Shown: positions 1 through 9,929, counted from the first letter of the stretch. The stretch: DNA of 64,000 nt from Diplonema japonicum (GCA_964019335.1 OZ025655.1:372001-436000); one strand, 5' to 3'. Program-made: numbers and translations. Notes: generated by a model from the sequence alone, not told the origin.

Positions 1-116
1 TTTTCTCATCCTTCTTGTTTCCCTTGCTGGCAAATCCCCACTTTCCTATTTTTCAACACAGCTCTGGGGGGGGGGGGGGGGGGGGATTATAGTGTCGCAT
101 CAGACACTGGAGCTAC

Positions 117-178
<62 letters not shown>

Positions 179-935
179 ATTGGCCGCATATTCATAACTC
201 GACGGAAAAAAAGAGAGAAACTATAAAAAAGAAATATGAGCAGGCAGTTCAAACACACATAGGAATGTGGGGTTGTCGGGGAAAAAAAAAAAAAAAGGAA
301 GGTGTGGAAAAAGGACAGAAATGAGACTCCCTGAGACAGCGTCCATTATGCAGGCAAAAATGGGATATGTGCTCTTTGGTGGGATTTAAAAAAAAACTTT
401 TTTTTTTCTTCATTTTCCTTCAAAAAAAAAACATGGAATTTTTTCATAATCTTACATTAAAAAAAGAAAAGAAAAAAGAAAAAAAAAAAAAACGACCACG
501 TGTTGGGTTGCTAATAAAATGATTCATTTTTCCCGTCTTTCTTTTTTTGTTTTGTTCCCCCCCCTTCTTTTCTTCCTTTTGGTTACAATTGTACTTATTG
601 TAACCCCCCCCCCCCCCCCCCCCCGGATTCTTACTATAACCGGTAATAGCTAAACGTACGCCACAGTTGTTTCAGTGACTGAAAGGTGACACCCTTTTAT
701 TTCTCTCTTTTTTTTCTTTTTTTTTTGCAACACATAAAAAACGGGGGTGAGGAAATATGGGGAAGATGGAGGAGTGTGTGACTGGGAGGGGAAGGGGGGG
801 GATAACCCTTTTTTATAAAAAAAAGTCAGTTTTTTTTCCTTTCATTTTTTTCTTTTCCCCCTTTTTTTTTCTTTGGCAATAAAAAAAAAAAAAAGAAAAA
901 AGAAAAAGAAAAACCACCGGCTCCGCGACACTTTT

Positions 936-980
<45 letters not shown>

Positions 981-1030
981 CAAAATAAATAAATAAATAA
1001 AAATAAATCACAAAAAAAAAAAAAAATCTT
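1..1030. other. Homopolymer-rich spacer
   Basis: This stretch is dominated by long runs: G at 66-85, A at 118-175, C at 604-624 and several A/T tracts at 940-1020. Islands of ordinary composition occur near 86-117, 176-290 and 310-390. The island at 310-390 is open on both strands (a 22-codon ATG frame on plus from about 321), so a short exon is possible, but I cannot assign one. A small inverted repeat (GTGTC/GACAC) lies near 92-107. The gene to its right ends at 1031. Confidence 0.6.
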
Positions 1031-1163
1031 CTACGTACCAGTTGGCTCGGAGGGCCGTAGTGGGGATTGTGGGTCGGAATCGCTAGGTAGCTGTTGTTGT
1101 TGTAGCTGCAGGCTTGGTTTCGTGCCCTTTTGTAGCTGCGAGAAAAAAAAAAATGTTAACTCT

Positions 1164-1219
<56 letters not shown>

Positions 1220-2270
1220 CTGATATTCGGGACTCGGCAATTCAGAGTTGGGTTGTAATTCGGGCGTCTGTAATTTCTTTTTTTTCCCCTCCCGTATTTT
1301 TCCCCTATCATACCATATTCCTATGACCGGTGTCAACTGGAGAAGCGGCCATGTCAGCTACGTTACTCTTACTGTTCTCCTTATCCACATTAGCCCCAAG
1401 AGCTATCTGTCCTGGTGGCGTTTTTGTTGGACCAGCTTCTTTCCCTTGGTGCCTCCCTCGACTCTCTTTATGACTTCCTGCGACATTGGACGAGGATATT
1501 TTCTTGTCCCGCTCGATACTGTCCAGGATCTCTTGGTTAACCCGGAGCGTGTTCTCCCTAGGTTGCCTCCCTGCCTCAGTGGCATCAGCTGGTGCATGGA
1601 TCGGTTCGAAAGGAGGCGTGAAATCAGCCCATTTCCGGATTCTGTACAAATCTTTTGGCGACAACTCCACAGGCCCACCCACGGAACGAAGCGGGGTAGA
1701 ACCGATTTTGATGTCTGTAGAACCCAGCTTCCTCGCCTCGAGAATAGCTTGTTCTTTTAGTTTTATGACCATTTTCATGACCTGTTCATCACTGTCTATT
1801 TCATCATCGCTATTTGTGCTTGTAACTGCTTGGCTTGTGCTTCCCAGAGTGGCTGAAGATTGACTCACCTTAGAACCCGAAGCCGAACGGTTGACGACTA
1901 AGTCCTGTTCAGCATCAGGCTGGGCTTTGCCAGTGTCAAGTGAGGGTTGTGGAGGGCTTGAATGCGACTTTATAACTTCTGTTGTTTGAAGCGTTTCCGG
2001 TTCGTTCTTTTGAGTCGTGTCCTCTTCCTTTACCTTGGGTGAGGTTGTCTCTTCTTCTCTTGTCAGCGATGGTGCAGTACTCACCACAGGTACAGGTAGC
2101 GGTGCGGCTTCTTCCACCTCCTTTCTCCCATTTTGTTCGTCAGTTGGTTTCTCCTCCTTGCCCTTTTTCTCCTCTGCTTCTGAGCTTCCCTTTGTTACCT
2201 TGCTCTCAGTGTATTTCTGTTCTTGCTTCTTTACCCCCGTATCTTTCGCGGTACTACCCCCGCACCCCAT
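1031..2270 (-). CDS. Putative N-myristoylated low-complexity protein, 3 exons
   Basis: The protein starts MGCGGS, a classic context for N-myristoylation at Gly2 with possible palmitoylation at Cys3, so membrane anchoring is inferred. Residues 7-150 are rich in Lys, Glu, Pro and Ser/Thr and probably disordered. A more conserved-looking segment at about 165-240 has a short amphipathic helix (VIKLKEQAILEARKLG) followed by ELSPKDLYRIRKWADF. The open frame of exon 1 (1314-2270) runs into a GTATG donor. Splicing at 1268-1313 (46 nt) and 1136-1219 (84 nt, containing a 47-A run) joins exon 2 (1220-1267) and exon 3 (1031-1135) in phase 0 and gives about 369 residues with a Gln-rich tail. No family was recognised. 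The first exon is secure; the two 3' exons are inferred from splice signals and an open frame. Confidence 0.65.
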
Positions 2271-2789
2271 GACCCCCCAGCACAGGGGGGCTCTCTAGCT
2301 TGTTTTCTGGGCCACCCTCCGCCTGTTCCGGCCACCCCCCTCCCACCTTCCTGATATTGAAATAATAATAAGAAAAGGGAGAATAATAATAATAAAAAAA
2401 AATGTGCGTGTGAAAAGTAACTGACAACCAGTACAACACCATGCTGAGGGGACGCGATAAGAGAGTGAGGTAGTGAGTGAGGTAGTGAGTGAGGAGCTTT
2501 TTTTTTCTTTCTTTTCTTAAATTTCTTTCTTTATTTGGCCAAGTATTCTTGCCTTGACTTCCCACATCTTCCTGCCGGCTTAGAAATGGTACGCGGTTCA
2601 ACAATTGCCCTCAGAGTCAGACACCGAAGGGTTCGCCACGTATTTTGGAGGGAGAGAAGGAGATCCACCATATAACCACCCTTCTCTTATATCTACATCA
2701 CTACATCTCAGTTCCTCATAAGGGTTACAAAGCCGCTGTTTCTTTCTTTTTTTTTTTTTTTTTTTTTTTTCCTTTTTAGTTCTTTCTCC
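2271..2789. other. Spacer with a coding-like island
   Basis: The spacer lies upstream of the myristoylated-protein gene. It has a 12-nt tandem repeat (gtgaggtagtga unit) at about 2465-2494 and T-rich tracts. The segment 2565-2700 has balanced composition and is open on both strands (29 codons from an ATG at 2586 on plus, 46 codons on minus), so a short exon may be present, but neither reading is recognisable. A pyrimidine run at 2741-2775 lies just past the stop of the next gene. Confidence 0.4.
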
Positions 2790-3127
2790 TCAAACATCGC
2801 TGTTTAACGCAGCGGCTGCTTCTATTCTGGAGCTGCTGATAAGGGACTCCCGTTCTTCATCAGTGGAATCATCGAGTACCGCCTCGGGGACGGAGGGGTA
2901 GAAACAAGGGCAGAATTTCCCACAAGTAGAAACCCCTGCGTGCCGGGAGTCATCCTGCAAGTACGCGTCTTGTATCCATATCTGAAAAGCAAGGAGGAAG
3001 GCAGGCCAAAATATCATTACAACAAACAGTTCGAGAACATGGCCATGCTTGTGGGTGTAGTCCTCCAAAGGACCGAGAATAGAAGTGCCTGCGGAGGATA
3101 GAGGGGATTCAAGAGCCCAGACGAAAA
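2790..3127 (-). CDS. C-terminal part of a membrane protein, 5' part lost in gap
   Basis: The visible 112 codons give a hydrophobic helix (FVVMIFWPAFLLAFQIWI) preceded by an extramembrane segment. A Cys-rich patch (STCGKFCPCFYPS) follows, then an acidic Ser-rich tail. This looks like the last transmembrane segment and cytosolic tail of an integral membrane protein; the CPC patch could be palmitoylated. The rest lies in or beyond the 200-N gap. The frame 5' of the gap (3328-3455) is mostly a (CCCA)n repeat and is probably not coding. Family unknown. Confidence 0.5.
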
Positions 3128-3327
3128 NNNNNNNNNNNNNNNNNNNNNNNNNNNNNNNNNNNNNNNNNNNNNNNNNNNNNNNNNNNNNNNNNNNNNNNNN
3201 NNNNNNNNNNNNNNNNNNNNNNNNNNNNNNNNNNNNNNNNNNNNNNNNNNNNNNNNNNNNNNNNNNNNNNNNNNNNNNNNNNNNNNNNNNNNNNNNNNNN
3301 NNNNNNNNNNNNNNNNNNNNNNNNNNN
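3128..3327. other. Assembly gap, 200 N
   Basis: Exactly 200 unknown bases, a conventional scaffold spacer rather than a measured length. It interrupts a minus-strand membrane-protein gene. Open frames reported across it are meaningless. Confidence 0.98.
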
Positions 3328-3365
3328 AAAATGAATAAATGAAAGCCCTCTCCACAATTCTCTCT

Positions 3366-3399
3366 TCCCCCCCCACCCACCCACCCACCCACCCACCCC
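3366..3399. repeat. (CCCA)n microsatellite
   Basis: About six CCCA units follow a C run, immediately beside the gap at 3128-3327. This low-complexity sequence may explain why the assembly broke here. Confidence 0.85.
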
Positions 3400-3565
3400 A
3401 AGTGTTTTTCTATATTCCAAATAGTACGAGTCATTCGCACGGGTTTATCAAGCATAATATATGGTATGCGAACTACTTTTAAGAAGAAAAGAAAAAATTG
3501 ATCTGGAAAACCACCCCCCCAAGAAAAAGAAGAGAGGAGAAAAAAAAAACGCTGAGAGATCAGGA

Positions 3566-3566
3566 G

Positions 3567-3600
<34 letters not shown>

Positions 3601-3685
3601 ACCAAATGCCTCGTCTTCTAATTAAAGACGCGCATGAATGGACCATCGGTAGGGTAAAACCAACCTGTCCCACGACGGCCTAAAC
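3566..3685. pseudogene. Chimeric 28S rRNA fragment, sense joined to antisense
   Basis: Positions 3566-3641 match the nearly universal LSU rRNA segment around CTCTTAAGGTAGCCAAATGC, in sense on the plus strand, including GTAACTATGACTC before it and GCATGAATGG after it. Directly after, 3642-3685 matches in reverse complement the LSU segment around GTCGTGAGACAGGTT with TTTACCCTACTGATGG, from the 3' part of domain V just upstream of the sarcin-ricin loop. The two parts are hundreds of bases apart and in the same orientation in a normal 28S. Each has a few substitutions (for example AAGGTAACC for AAGGTAGCC). The fragment sits in the divergent strand-switch region. It is most likely a rearranged rDNA-derived relic; an assembly chimera cannot be excluded. 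Confidence 0.8.
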
Positions 3686-4187
3686 GAAGAGCCGACAGAG
3701 GTTTACAGTAAAGAAGGGAGAAAAAAGAAGGAAAAAAAAAAGAAGATTGAAAACAAAACACCTATGGTGAGATCGTTTACTAACAGTAGCATCATAGTGT
3801 GTATTTTTTTTTTTTTTTAACCCATAAAAAAAAAAATATTAAAAAAAAAAAAAAAAAAAAGAAAACCCGCTCTACACATGTTTCACCCCGGTAGGGGGGC
3901 AAATGTTGAGAGCATAATGCAATCCTCTTCTGGTGCGATTTTTCCATTTTGTTTATGGGTTAAGAGAAAAAAACTTTTTTTTTTCTTTTTTTTTAGCTTC
4001 CACTTTTTTCTGCCCCCCCCCCTCTTCATCTCCCAACAAAAAAAGAAAAAATTCATTTTTTTTTAAAACATTTTTTTTTATACTTTTTCCTTATCCATGT
4101 ATTTTTTTTTCTCCCCCCCCTTTTTTTTTCCCCCTTATGAAGTACCATTTAGGGGAAGCAAGCGGGGAGGGAAAGAAATAAAATAAA

Positions 4188-5914
4188 ATGCAATTCAACA
4201 ACTTTTTGGAATGTTCAATCCTCAGCGAACCGCCTGGCCCGAGCAACGAGGAGGTGCTGCGCAGGAGAGTGGAACAGCTTGAAGAATATGTCAAGAAACA
4301 CGGCTTATCAATGCCCACCCCGGAGAACACCCCGCCGGTGTCACCCGCGAGGCCAGCCTATGCCGATCCCGTAGTACCAAAAAATTTCAAACTCAGCAGT
4401 TCAGTGCTCAGCGTGACAAGAGAAGGAATGGTTCACAAATCTCTTGCAGACATCATCATGGAGACCTCAGGGAGACAAGATGTAAGGGAACCTGATACAC
4501 CAGCAGGGAACATATCACCAAGGAAATTGAAGGATTTTGGTTCGGACGCTGAAGGATCGTCTGATGGGTCATCTTCATCAGCGAGAAGGAGGTCGCTCCC
4601 TGACACTGTCTCCGTCATGAGATCATCATCAGCAGGAAAACCCCCATCGTCCCCAGCGAAAAAAACTGTTAAGAAACGCGAAAAGGCACCGCCCCCACCG
4701 TCGCTGGACGCACAGCTTCTTGATCGTATCGCGACTGTGCACTCCCTAGCTGCTTTGACAGATAAGATAACTCACAAACCGTTCCCCCCTGTGTCCCGTC
4801 AGGCGATGGACTACATTGCTTCGTCTTACAATGATGTGAAGAATGTCTTCACGCACGACACGCAAAGGTACTACACGATTCTTAAGAAGCTCTGCGCGGA
4901 GCTGCTCCCCATCATGGAGAAGGAGCCCATGTATGTCAAGCAGCAGTCGCCTTGCTACGCGTTCGGCGACACGCACGGCAACTACGCGGACGTCTCGTAC
5001 TTCCTTGAAAACATCATCAACTTCCTAGACCTTGCCTACACACCGTGCAATTTAATCTTCCTCGGCGACTACGTCGACAGGGGTTCGTACGGGCTTGAGG
5101 TCATTACCTTGCTTTTGTCCTTGAAGCTGTCCAACCCTAAGAAGGTGACGTTACTGCGTGGGAACCATGAGGACCCGTTGGTAAACGGCGACACACGGCA
5201 CTACGGGGAAAGCGCTTTTCAAAGGCAGTGCCAGCGGTTGTTGGGAGTGAACGCTGGATTGGAGATCTGGAAGTTAATCAACGGGCTGTTCAAACACTTT
5301 CCTCTTGCTGCCGACATCGACGGCAAGATATTCTGCTGCCACGGGGGGATCCCTCGTTTTGAAGGCGGAGACGACAACCGGCTTGAAATGCTGCAGTCCC
5401 CTGACTTCCCTCACCTTGACATGTTCTCGACTTTCGAGCCAGCCACCGACCGCATATCAAAGCAGATCCAAATGGCCTCCGACCTGTGCTGGTCCGACCC
5501 CAAAGACGTCGAGCATGAAGGTGGCTACTGGGAGCTCAACGAGTACGGCTTCGGGAACAATTCGCGAGGGGACGGGGTCATCTGCTTTGGCGAAAAAGCC
5601 ATCGACCAGTTTTGTGAAAGGTACGGGTTCCAGTATATCTTCAGAGCCCATCAGGAGAAGTCAGATGGTGTGTGTGGGAGAAATTCAAAAAAAGGCAAAA
5701 AGAAAATAAAAATAAATAAATAAAAAAGGTCTCAAACTAGCAAAATCTGCTCGTGTTATCACGATATTCTCCTCATCAGACTACGAAGGTCACAGGAACG
5801 GTGCTGGTGTGCTGTTTGTGAACCGAGAAGTATGGAAAGATGGGGGGGGGGGCAAAAATGTAAAACACCATATTCTTCCAGGGTGAAATTCGAATGATAA
5901 TGAAAACGGCTTAA
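4188..5914 (+). CDS. PPP-family serine/threonine phosphatase, 3 exons
   Basis: Metal-dependent phosphoprotein phosphatase. About 190 residues of Ser/Pro/Lys-rich, probably disordered sequence precede the catalytic domain. The signature motifs are complete: GDTHGN at about 260, GDYVDRG at about 293 and RGNHE at about 325, plus a distal RAHQ. The open frame stops early in an A-rich sequence. Removing introns 5668-5728 (61 nt, phase 1) and 5830-5881 (52 nt, phase 0) restores the expected end: RAHQEKSDGLKLAKSARV, then IFSSSDYEGHRNGAGVLFVN and REGEIRMIMKTA. This is strong evidence that both introns are real. The spliced product is about 537 residues. The start ATG at 4188 is tentative because a CTCAG acceptor-like site at 4220-4224 could make the first 12 residues intronic. 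Subfamily not assigned. Confidence 0.88.
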
Positions 5915-6688
5915 GAGAGAGAATTGGGGGAAGAAAAAAAAACCAGTAGACAAACGTTTTTGTTTTTTTTTTTTTAAATAGAAGGGGGGTCCTTGGCCTT
6001 CTGTGCCGCTGCCCGCCATCCCCCCCTCCCTTCCCGAAAAGAAAGAAAGTATAGTAAGCTATATGAACAAGGAGTGGGGAGAAATGCAACTAGGGAGAGA
6101 GGGGGGGGAGTGTCTTTTGCTGGCAGGAAGACGAGTAAGAGGCCTTTAATCTGGCCTCAATGGCTCATCTTTTTTTTTTTTTTCCCCTGATGCCCAACAG
6201 AAAGAAACCAGTGCCTTTACCAACTTAAAGTTGACAAAACCTTTTCTTTTCCCAAAATTTTAAAAAGGGTGCAGGGGAAAAGAAAAAAAGAAGAGCGCGG
6301 GGGGGGGGGGGGGGGGGGGGGAATGGGTGTTAGCAATCCTGTATTCATATTGATTTGTCTTCCACTTCTTCCGATTTATCTGTTATTTTACCCATTGAGG
6401 GAAAGGGGGGGGGGGGGAGGAAGGGTATATGTGGGTTCTCCCTCTTGTACCGAATTCCCATTTCCCATTCCCCCCCCCGTATTTTTTTCTTTATGTTCTT
6501 ACCCAGGAGAAGAATGAGAATACTGACCATTCCATCACAAATATCTCAAAAGAAAAAACAGACTGACTTTATTTCCCCCCCCCCCCCTTTCCTTTTCCCC
6601 ACTTTTTTTATAAGAAAAACCCCCCTCTTACAAACAAAACACAGGAAGGAAGAGAAGAGGGGGGGGAGAGAGGAAAAGAGCATCGACA
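5915..6688. other. Spacer with possible small exons
   Basis: Low-complexity spacer with a 23-G run at 6299-6321 and several C and T runs. On plus, 6120-6170 and 6203-6300 are open and coding-like (for example GRKTSKRPLIWPQWL, and after a CCCAACAG acceptor-like site RNQCLYQLKVDKTFSFPKIL), but no donor joins them and no start is clear. Just before the next gene, a pyrimidine tract ends in ACACAG at about 6640, a plausible leader or splice acceptor. Confidence 0.35.
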
Positions 6689-7768
6689 ATGAAACGCGAA
6701 ATAATTTCAGAGCAGGAGACGAAAACAGCGGCTATAAAAACTGTGGTCTGCGACCCATTAGAGGAGCAGGCAGCAGTCTTGATGAGTCCGAATAATGAAA
6801 TGTTAAGCTACGCAACAGGGCTAGCCTGGCGTGTGGTGGACGATGGCGGGAACATCATCAGGGACGAGACGGACATATACGTAGCAAACTATGGCGAGAT
6901 TAAAGAAGGGGAGTGCGTTGTGTCCTGTGGGGGAAAGCTCCCCTTCAGCCACGTCATTCACGCCGTTCACGACCCTGAAACCGCCTCAACCGATCTCCTC
7001 AACAAGGTCCTTCAGAACACCTTCAAACTCGCAGAAAAGCTCAAAAAACCAACTCTTTTAATACCCTGCACCAACAGCACTTTGAAAACCGTCACAGGTT
7101 TTGTAACAGAGTACCTCAACAGCCACGAGAACACTTGCCTGTTCACTGTCACCTTAGCCATGGACGAAACACCTGATGTTGTTACAAAAGAAACACCCAA
7201 ATCCCCTGTAAAAAGATCAAACAATGTTAAGTACCATCTGGGATGCCCCACAGATGGTGTGAAGGACGCGCAGGGCAATCATATTATAGCTCATTTTGTG
7301 ACGGGTGGCTCGTGGTCGTCAAGGGGTTGCATGGGCAGGATCACTAAGGCGTTTGGTGCCTCACCGTCCGCAGCTTTCGCCGGGAAGACTTCCCCGAAGA
7401 AGCTGGGCACCGTGGAAATGATAAGGGTGAAGCCTTCTGTTTACATCTACTCCCTCGTCCTCTTACAACTTCCCGGTCCCACTATCTCCACTGACCACCT
7501 CAGCACAGCCTTCGACATTCTTCACCATGAAGCTGTGAAACACAACAGCACCGTACACCTCCACCGCCCTCTTGAGAGTGCTATTTCTAACCTTGATTGG
7601 TCCAAAGCTCATAAGCTGCTAACACATACATTTAGAAAGGTGAAAGTTCTGGTGTATACAAGCCAGTTACAGGATTTGGAAAAGTACTCCGGAGGCAAGA
7701 GAGGGGGCGACGCACACGAGGACGCACCTGGAGGGAAGAGGCAGAAAATGTCGCCTACAAAAAACTAG
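6689..7768 (+). CDS. Tandem macrodomain protein
   Basis: The 359-residue protein appears to hold two macrodomains, modules that bind or hydrolyse ADP-ribose. The first (about 25-150) begins LMSPNNEML, has the Gly-rich stretch VVSCGGKLPFSHVIHAV, and ends with LLIPC. The second (about 180-330) resembles the ALC1/Poa1-like branch: an IIAHFVTGGSW strand and loop, then RGCMGRITKAFG. The C-terminus is basic (KRGG to KKRQKM region), suggesting a nuclear signal. In the first domain the usual asparagine-rich NA.N motif is replaced by SPNN, so catalytic competence is uncertain. Single exon; ATG 6689 is the first in frame after a CACAG acceptor-like site. A nuclear ADP-ribose reader is inferred from fold similarity only. 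Confidence 0.7.
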   Translation: MKREIISEQETKTAAIKTVVCDPLEEQAAVLMSPNNEMLSYATGLAWRVVDDGGNIIRDETDIYVANYGEIKEGECVVSCGGKLPFSHVIHAVHDPETASTDLLNKVLQNTFKLAEKLKKPTLLIPCTNSTLKTVTGFVTEYLNSHENTCLFTVTLAMDETPDVVTKETPKSPVKRSNNVKYHLGCPTDGVKDAQGNHIIAHFVTGGSWSSRGCMGRITKAFGASPSAAFAGKTSPKKLGTVEMIRVKPSVYIYSLVLLQLPGPTISTDHLSTAFDILHHEAVKHNSTVHLHRPLESAISNLDWSKAHKLLTHTFRKVKVLVYTSQLQDLEKYSGGKRGGDAHEDAPGGKRQKMSPTKN

Positions 7769-7836
7769 AATTGAGTGTTGTTGTATTTTTCTTTCCGCTG
7801 AGCTCAGTTGGTTATAAGAGTAGGGTGGAGCACATC

Positions 7837-9081
7837 ATGAAGACCCACACCACAGTCATCCTGTGTTTTGGATGCGCCGCCTTATGTGCGGCAGGCAAGC
7901 CCCCACCTGAGATAGAAGTAAAGCATGAATGGATAGAACCAAGCGTGTTCGTAAGAGATTACTTTGAAACACGAAAACCAGTGATGTTCAAGGCCAACGC
8001 CGCTCTGGAAGAATTAAGAGAAACTCTCGAAGCTGATTGGGACCGTTTGCCCGTGAAAAGCGGCAGCACGGGAACCGAAATTCTGCAAAACAGCGGCGAC
8101 GGTGTGCAGGGATACACCGCGGCATCAGCGCTGAAAAAGGGAAGGTACATATTCGATCGAAACGGTGTTTTAGACAAACACAAAGCGGGGGATATACTGG
8201 AAAACGCTTTAGGTGGGTTTCTTCCGTTCACCGAAGAGGACAAGGAGGTTGGGGGAGGGTACCGATTGGACCCTGACAAGTTTCTTAGTAGGTATTTGAT
8301 AGCAGGGTCACCGAAAACCGGATCACCTTTGCACCAACACTCCTGCGCCATTCTCTTCCTTTTGCAAGGGACAAAACAATGGACTGTCCATACCTCCAAC
8401 CGTAGCGACACCCCGATGTCATTCTCACAGCCGTCTGGGTACGTAGTGTATGTACCAGAAACCTTTTGGCACGGTGTGGAAAATGTCGGAACGGAAACCG
8501 CAATTGCGGTTGGTCTGCAGGCACAGCTGGCAAGAAGCAAGGAACTACGGATACTGCTTTCGGGATCAATGATAGGGGGCCCCAAAGGGGTCGCATTTAT
8601 CAAGGAAAACATAGCCCACGATGCTACCGGCATCCTCTCTACTGCTGTCACGAAGTATCTACTAGACAACAATGGGGACCTTCGAGAGACCGTGCACTAC
8701 TCGACCCTGGCTCTTGTGAAGGACCCTGCTGGGCAGACGTCGTTGCTTGCCAACTGCCAGGCTTCGCTTTCTTTAGGTGTGGCGCCTTATGCTTCGTCGT
8801 GTCTTTACATCACTTCATCCAATCCACAACAATTTGTCCTCAAGTGTCTCTATCTCGTCTCAACCTCCCCTCATGAGGCGTTGTCGTGTGCAGCTCACGT
8901 TCTCTCTCTCAAGGAGCCTCCTGCCTCTGCTTATATTTTACATGGAAGATTAATGTTATCTTTCGGTGATATCGAACAAGCCTTGCAATCCCTGTATATT
9001 GCAAAAACACTGAGCCCCAATGCGGACGGTCTGCGCGAGGCCATTGCAGCGGCGGTGCAGATGTACAAGAACGAAATGTGA
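7837..9081 (+). CDS. Secreted JmjC/cupin-type oxygenase-like protein with TPR-like tail
   Basis: I start at 7837 because it gives a clean signal peptide (MKTHTTVILCFGCAALCAAG); the frame is open upstream but the extra residues look like translated leader. Residues 20-250 look like a JmjC/cupin-8 domain: PSVFVRDYFETRKPVMFK at the N-terminus, GSPLHQHSCAILFLLQGTKQW in the centre, and FWHGVENVGTETAIAVG at the distal strand. Metal ligands would be His166, the residue at 168 and His212. Position 168 is His rather than Asp/Glu. Residues 280-414 are helical repeats resembling TPRs. The product is 414 residues, single exon. A 2-oxoglutarate oxygenase-like fold in the secretory pathway is likely, but the substrate is unknown. 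Confidence 0.72.
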   Translation: MKTHTTVILCFGCAALCAAGKPPPEIEVKHEWIEPSVFVRDYFETRKPVMFKANAALEELRETLEADWDRLPVKSGSTGTEILQNSGDGVQGYTAASALKKGRYIFDRNGVLDKHKAGDILENALGGFLPFTEEDKEVGGGYRLDPDKFLSRYLIAGSPKTGSPLHQHSCAILFLLQGTKQWTVHTSNRSDTPMSFSQPSGYVVYVPETFWHGVENVGTETAIAVGLQAQLARSKELRILLSGSMIGGPKGVAFIKENIAHDATGILSTAVTKYLLDNNGDLRETVHYSTLALVKDPAGQTSLLANCQASLSLGVAPYASSCLYITSSNPQQFVLKCLYLVSTSPHEALSCAAHVLSLKEPPASAYILHGRLMLSFGDIEQALQSLYIAKTLSPNADGLREAIAAAVQMYKNEM

Positions 9082-9212
9082 AGAACGAAAAAAGAAAGAA
9101 GGAAAAAAAGAAGGGGAAAAAAAAAAGCATCGTGTCATCGTTTCTTTTCCCCCCCTGTTCTTCTTCCATTCCCCCATTTCCCTCTCTTCAGGTGGGAAAG
9201 AAGAAGAAGCTG

Positions 9213-9929
9213 ATGCCTAATGTAATCCTCTTCCCTGGTGCTTTCATGACCCGTGACTGCTACAAGACATTCATCGAAACTATTGAAAGAAGTGGCTGCC
9301 ATGTGCATACCATAGAATACCCTAGAAAGAAGGACGCGACGCTGCTGGACTACGCTGTTGACGCGAAACGAATAGTGGAGACGAATTGCGGAGGAGATGC
9401 GATACTTGTGTGCCACTCCATGGGGTCACGTGTGGCACAGATGGCAGGCTTGATGGGCGTACGAGGTGTTATTCACGTCGCAGGCACAGTGGTTCAAAAC
9501 GGGGAGTCTTATCAGGGCTGTATAAACTCATGGAGAGACAAGCAAGCACCACCCGACAGTGAGGCAGCACGTCCTGTTCTGTCTGAAGACGGTGCCTTCC
9601 TTATCCCCACGCTTCCTTTCGTGAAGCGGGCCTTTTTTTCAGACTTCACGTCGTGCCAATGCACGGAGACCTTTTCCCACATGGTTCCTGAAATCGCCAC
9701 CAACATGACATCTCCCATTTATTACACCCCTCCACCCTTCGGTACCGCCCCTCAGCTCTACATCACAACCCTTGCAGACGCAGCCATACCCATAGGTTTG
9801 CAGCACAAAATGTGTGAAGATCAAGGCATTACATCTATCGAATCTGTTGATGCTGCACACATGCCGTTTGTGTCGTGTAGTGCTGAGGTAGGTGAAGCGG
9901 TGCTGCGTTTCATCGAGCGATTGGATTAG
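9213..9929 (+). CDS. Alpha/beta-hydrolase
   Basis: A compact 238-residue alpha/beta-hydrolase resembling small esterases. The first strand and oxyanion loop read VILFPGAF. The nucleophile elbow is VCHSMGS with Ser69. A candidate acid lies in TTLADAAIP (about residue 188) and the catalytic histidine in AAHMPF at His216. The frame is open from 9078, but the upstream part translates a Lys run and a pyrimidine tract, so ATG 9213 is preferred. It lies just after the textbook acceptor CCCTCTCTTCAG (9180-9191) and 131 bases after the previous stop. That spacing fits polycistronic transcription with trans-splicing. Substrate unknown. Confidence 0.82.
   Translation: MPNVILFPGAFMTRDCYKTFIETIERSGCHVHTIEYPRKKDATLLDYAVDAKRIVETNCGGDAILVCHSMGSRVAQMAGLMGVRGVIHVAGTVVQNGESYQGCINSWRDKQAPPDSEAARPVLSEDGAFLIPTLPFVKRAFFSDFTSCQCTETFSHMVPEIATNMTSPIYYTPPPFGTAPQLYITTLADAAIPIGLQHKMCEDQGITSIESVDAAHMPFVSCSAEVGEAVLRFIERLD

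Larger units (their letters stand above)
3328..4187. other. Divergent strand-switch spacer
   Basis: Genes to the left are on minus and genes to the right on plus, so this is where transcription of both blocks would diverge. It contains the (CCCA)n repeat, the chimeric 28S fragment and A/T homopolymers. At 3765-3790 the string GTGAGATCG then TACTAACAG looks like a splice donor and a branch/acceptor, but the spacing is too short to be sure. A 32-codon ATG frame at 3878 might be a 5' exon of the phosphatase gene; no phase-compatible splice was found. Confidence 0.5.

Noticed and set aside
3017-3455. Open frames spanning the 3128-3327 gap
   Set aside because: They consist mostly of unknown residues; the parts to the right of the gap translate a (CCCA)n repeat.
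3566-3641. R2 retrotransposon insertion at its 28S target
   Set aside because: The target sequence is present and uninterrupted; no R2 sequence is joined to it here.
5668-5723. Lys-rich C-terminus of the PPP phosphatase in the unspliced frame
   Set aside because: The conserved SDGLKLAKSARV continuation appears after removing 5668-5728, so the Lys run is intronic.
9078-9212. Upstream start for the alpha/beta-hydrolase
   Set aside because: It would translate a Lys run and a polypyrimidine acceptor tract; the fold begins at 9213.
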